Shown here: positions 19,045 to 20,895 of the stretch, piece after piece
Position numbering within the stretch: position 1 is the first letter of the stretch
How the letters are laid out: every line of letters starts with the position of its first letter
The notes under the pieces: generated by a model
Told to the model about the DNA's origin: nothing
The model's database searches: none
Seen by the model: only the letters and a program-made list of their open reading frames with translations
Made by a program: the position numbers and the translations under genes
Assembly: GCA_902799855.1 (NCBI GenBank)
Contig: CADCCA010000012.1
Coordinates: forward strand, 1 to 20,895
Origin: an uncultured Erysipelotrichaceae bacterium
Lineage (GTDB): Bacteria; Bacillota_I; Bacilli_A; RFN20; CAG-826
Length of the DNA stretch: 20,895 bases
Direction: 5' to 3'

Positions 19045-20586
19045 CTAAATTCCATAGAACTTACCTTTATAGTATGACACATCGTAGTCAAGTTTTCGTT
19101 CTTCTGTGCGGAAATAACCTTCTCCTCTTTTGATTTCGATTGGTCCCGGTTCTATTTTTTCACATTCTCGATAGAAAACATTATTGATATAGAGACCTCC
19201 ATCGTAATAATACTTAGCTCCTTCTAAATCATAATCAATTAAGAAAGTTCCTGCCTCATATTCATCCATTAGGTTTAATTCTTTAGTGTCTAAATCTAGT
19301 ACATATAAGAAAGACTTACCTTGGTTACATATACAATAATAGTCTATATAGTTTCCACATTCTTTATTTTTAATGTACTCATAAGTAGCAAAAATGATTT
19401 TGTTATCAACCAAGGTGGCTTTCGAGCAAAATGTATTAAAGTTCCTATCTTTTTCGAAAGTACATTTTTCTCCGTTAAAAGTGAGATAAATTGATTTACT
19501 ATCGAAGTATAAATCAAAAACATCTTCAAAAAATAGATGGGAGTTATCTAGCTTATCATCCCACCAACGATCAAGTTTGACTTTTGGTGTAAGAGTTTGA
19601 ATGCTGTATTTTCGGTTATAATATAATTCGTTTTCACCATCAATAACGCGAGTATCGGTTTCAATGTTTTCAAATATCAGCCTTGTCTCTTTTGTTTGTG
19701 TGTCATAGCAATACATATCGCATTTATCTATACCACTAGTTTTGAGCACATAATAGACTTTTCCTTCAACAACGCACTTGCCCCAAACAAACATATCATC
19801 AGGAAGAATTACCGTTTCTTGAAGTTCAAATTTATGATTGTAAATCTTGATCCAATAATTGGTTTGCCCGCCACTATTTCCATCATTAAAGAAATAATAA
19901 AAATAATTGTCATCACGAATTAAACCACATGGATTAAGCCACTCCCCATTTCCATCCGTTCGATCGAATAAGTGAGGGGTTTTGTTATCGGATTCATCAA
20001 AATAATATAACCAATCACCTTGAACACAATAAATTTTACCATTTGCATCCTCGAAAATATCTGACGTCCGATTAAGAACAGCTGGGCGATGAATATGATA
20101 TGGAATATAAAAAGAAAGAATCACCAAAAAGATTAACAAAACAATGGCAGAAGCAAATGATGCTGGAGGAGATGCAATAGAAGCCGCAATTATTGGGTCT
20201 TTAACTCTATTCTTTGTTATTTTTATCTGTGATTCTTCTGCTGAATTAGCACTTAATGATACAATTGCGGTCCAAAAATATCCTAAAAGAGGAACTAAAA
20301 TCAAGAAGGACAGACACCATGGTAAGCCTACTGTATAGAACCTTCTTGAAGTCATAGAAATCAAAGGAATGACTACAATGTAGCAAATCACAAAAGTTGA
20401 CACAAAGGCAGCATCCATCGTTGGCATTAACTCAGTAAAATTAAGTTGCCATATGGTTATTAAAGCTATAGCAAAAATTGTATAAAGGCCAAGATCGCTT
20501 CCATACTGCTTAGTTGTTTCTTTTCCTTTAAAAATGAAAAGATTAGCCCAAATTCTAACAAAAGGTACTTTTACAAGATATTTCAT
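19045..20586 (-). CDS. Membrane protein with C-terminal propeller-like (DUF5050-like) domain
   Basis: A 513-aa protein. Four membrane helices are seen at about 30-47, 58-80, 88-112 and 132-160, the last ending LLIFLVILSFYIPY. The remaining 350 residues are repeated short beta units of the kind NGKIYCVQGDWLYYFDE, RDDNYFYYFFNDG, VEGKVYYVLKTSG and GENELYYNRKY, typical of DUF5050/TolB-like propellers. They probably lie outside the cell. No enzyme motif is seen. The ATG has no SD; TATAAT (20595-20600) ends 8 nt before it, again a leaderless arrangement. Module R5 follows its stop. Its position beside tRNA-Ser and between two direct repeats suggests it was acquired. Function unknown. Confidence 0.75.
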   Translation of the reverse strand: MKYLVKVPFVRIWANLFIFKGKETTKQYGSDLGLYTIFAIALITIWQLNFTELMPTMDAAFVSTFVICYIVVIPLISMTSRRFYTVGLPWCLSFLILVPLLGYFWTAIVSLSANSAEESQIKITKNRVKDPIIAASIASPPASFASAIVLLIFLVILSFYIPYHIHRPAVLNRTSDIFEDANGKIYCVQGDWLYYFDESDNKTPHLFDRTDGNGEWLNPCGLIRDDNYFYYFFNDGNSGGQTNYWIKIYNHKFELQETVILPDDMFVWGKCVVEGKVYYVLKTSGIDKCDMYCYDTQTKETRLIFENIETDTRVIDGENELYYNRKYSIQTLTPKVKLDRWWDDKLDNSHLFFEDVFDLYFDSKSIYLTFNGEKCTFEKDRNFNTFCSKATLVDNKIIFATYEYIKNKECGNYIDYYCICNQGKSFLYVLDLDTKELNLMDEYEAGTFLIDYDLEGAKYYYDGGLYINNVFYRECEKIEPGPIEIKRGEGYFRTEERKLDYDVSYYKGKFYGI

Positions 20587-20594
20587 ATGAACTA

Positions 20595-20600
20595 ATTATA
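20595..20600 (-). promoter_or_regulatory. -10 box of the propeller protein gene (leaderless)
   Basis: Perfect TATAAT on the minus strand, 8 nt before the ATG at 20584-20586. A clear -35 is not seen. Confidence 0.55.
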
Positions 20601-20697
20601 AACTAAACAAGTTCACTGTGTGGCTATTTTATATTTAGTACCTTTCGTTTTTTGACGTTTCCATTCGTTCCAACTTTTTAGGCGAAAATAAAAAATG

Positions 20698-20744
20698 AAG
20701 CCAATAGCGCGACTTTGTTCAGCATTTTTTTTAAAAATTGGCTT
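20698..20744 (-). repeat. Inverted repeat downstream of tRNA-Ser
   Basis: AAGCCAAT (20698-20705) / ATTGGCTT (20737-20744) with a 31-nt loop; on the minus strand it is followed by CATTTTTTATTTT. It could be a backup terminator for tRNA-Ser or a short structured RNA. The stretch 20601-20750 holds nothing else I can support. Confidence 0.4.
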
Positions 20745-20749
20745 AAAAT

Positions 20750-20800
20750 TGAAAAATTCTGACACTTTTTATCGTATCAGAATTGTTCTTCTTACATGGC
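20750..20800. repeat. 51-bp direct repeat, copy 2, touching the tRNA-Ser 3' end
   Basis: Partner of 18311-18361 (about 84% identical). It includes the tRNA-Ser terminator and extends 4 nt into the tRNA as annotated (CCA and discriminator base). Confidence 0.6.
20752..20783 (-). terminator. Terminator of tRNA-Ser
   Basis: Minus-strand ATTCTGA / TCAGAAT (20777-20783 with 20756-20762), inner TAC / GTG pairing, then TTTTTC. It lies 13 nt past the CCA. Confidence 0.8.
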
Positions 20801-20887
20801 GGAGAATTAGGGATTCGAACCCTAGCAGGACTTGCATCCTCTATCGGTTTTCAAGACCGACCCCTTCAACCGCTTGGGTAATTCTCC
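20797..20887 (-). tRNA. tRNA-Ser (TGA)
   Basis: A 91-nt class II tRNA with encoded CCA: acceptor GGAGAAT / ATTCTCC, discriminator G as usual for Ser, anticodon loop CTTGAAA with TGA, a long variable arm (TAGAGGATGCAAGTCCTGC region) and T-arm TAGGG-TTCGAAT-CCCTA. Complete in the window; its promoter lies beyond the right edge. Confidence 0.95.
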
Positions 20888-20895
20888 GTATGGTG

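Noticed and set aside
1..20895. CRISPR array
   Set aside because: The spaced repeats seen (CCGACA, TGTTACT, TGATACA) are 6-8 bp cores with short phased gaps; no 25-40 bp repeat with unique spacers exists.
1..20895. Mycoplasma genetic code (TGA as Trp)
   Set aside because: Tryptophan codons in the main genes are TGG, and TGA ends the transposase, radical SAM A and the 268-aa gene at sensible positions.

Overview
The window looks like a low-GC Bacillota/Mycoplasmatota chromosome (Bacilli side, for example an Erysipelotrichales- or RF39-like gut lineage; lineage is inference). The evidence is the AT-rich composition, Lys/Asn/Ile-rich proteins, CIRCE/HrcA-type heat-shock control, Bacillus-like tRNA-Met and S21/L32, and strong AGGAGG Shine-Dalgarno (SD) sites on housekeeping genes. 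TGA ends several genes (transposase, radical SAM gene A, a membrane protein), so the standard bacterial code applies, not the Mycoplasma code.

Layout. 1-138: start of an AbrB-type protein running off the left edge. 454-2448: a three-gene operon (radical SAM, MarR, radical SAM) matching the 'radical SAM mobile pair' arrangement, with a perfect 14-bp palindrome over its promoter. 2764-4480: a repeat-containing Cys-rich lipoprotein divergent from a TetR regulator. 4832-6181: a membrane-anchored XRE regulator. 6436-6582: a 48-codon orphan ORF. 6805-8721: htpG with two CIRCE operators. 8935-10941: a lipoprotein stub, a Vat/CatB-like hexapeptide acetyltransferase and an IS3-family transposase. 11007-15620: a housekeeping block on the minus strand (L32, deoC, S21, initiator tRNA, and the operon zinc-ribbon membrane protein-rsmE-unknown-mtaB). 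15815-18323: elongator tRNA-Met, a MATE transporter and an unknown membrane protein on the plus strand. 18399-20887: GNAT acetyltransferase, membrane-anchored propeller-like protein and tRNA-Ser(UGA).

The most unusual signal is a module found five times downstream of accessory minus-strand genes (radical SAM operon, repeat lipoprotein, XRE regulator, Vat-like enzyme, propeller protein). In transcript orientation it reads TTGTATCA, then 29 nt, then a rho-independent hairpin and U-run. The 29-nt distance is exact in four copies (one with a degenerate core) and 31-32 in the fifth, although the hairpins differ in sequence. Three copies carry a second core 42-43 nt away. None is seen at htpG, rpmF, rpsU, deoC or mtaB. 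It may be a mobile-element end (IS21-like multi-repeat ends are my first guess), a recombination site of gene cassettes, or a 3'-UTR RNA motif.

Other points: many accessory genes have a -10 hexamer only 6-9 nt before the start codon and no SD (predicted leaderless mRNAs); the initiator tRNA has C33 and an extra nucleotide in the T-arm; and a 51-bp direct repeat, one copy touching the tRNA-Ser 3' end, brackets the GNAT and propeller genes like an old tRNA-associated insertion.
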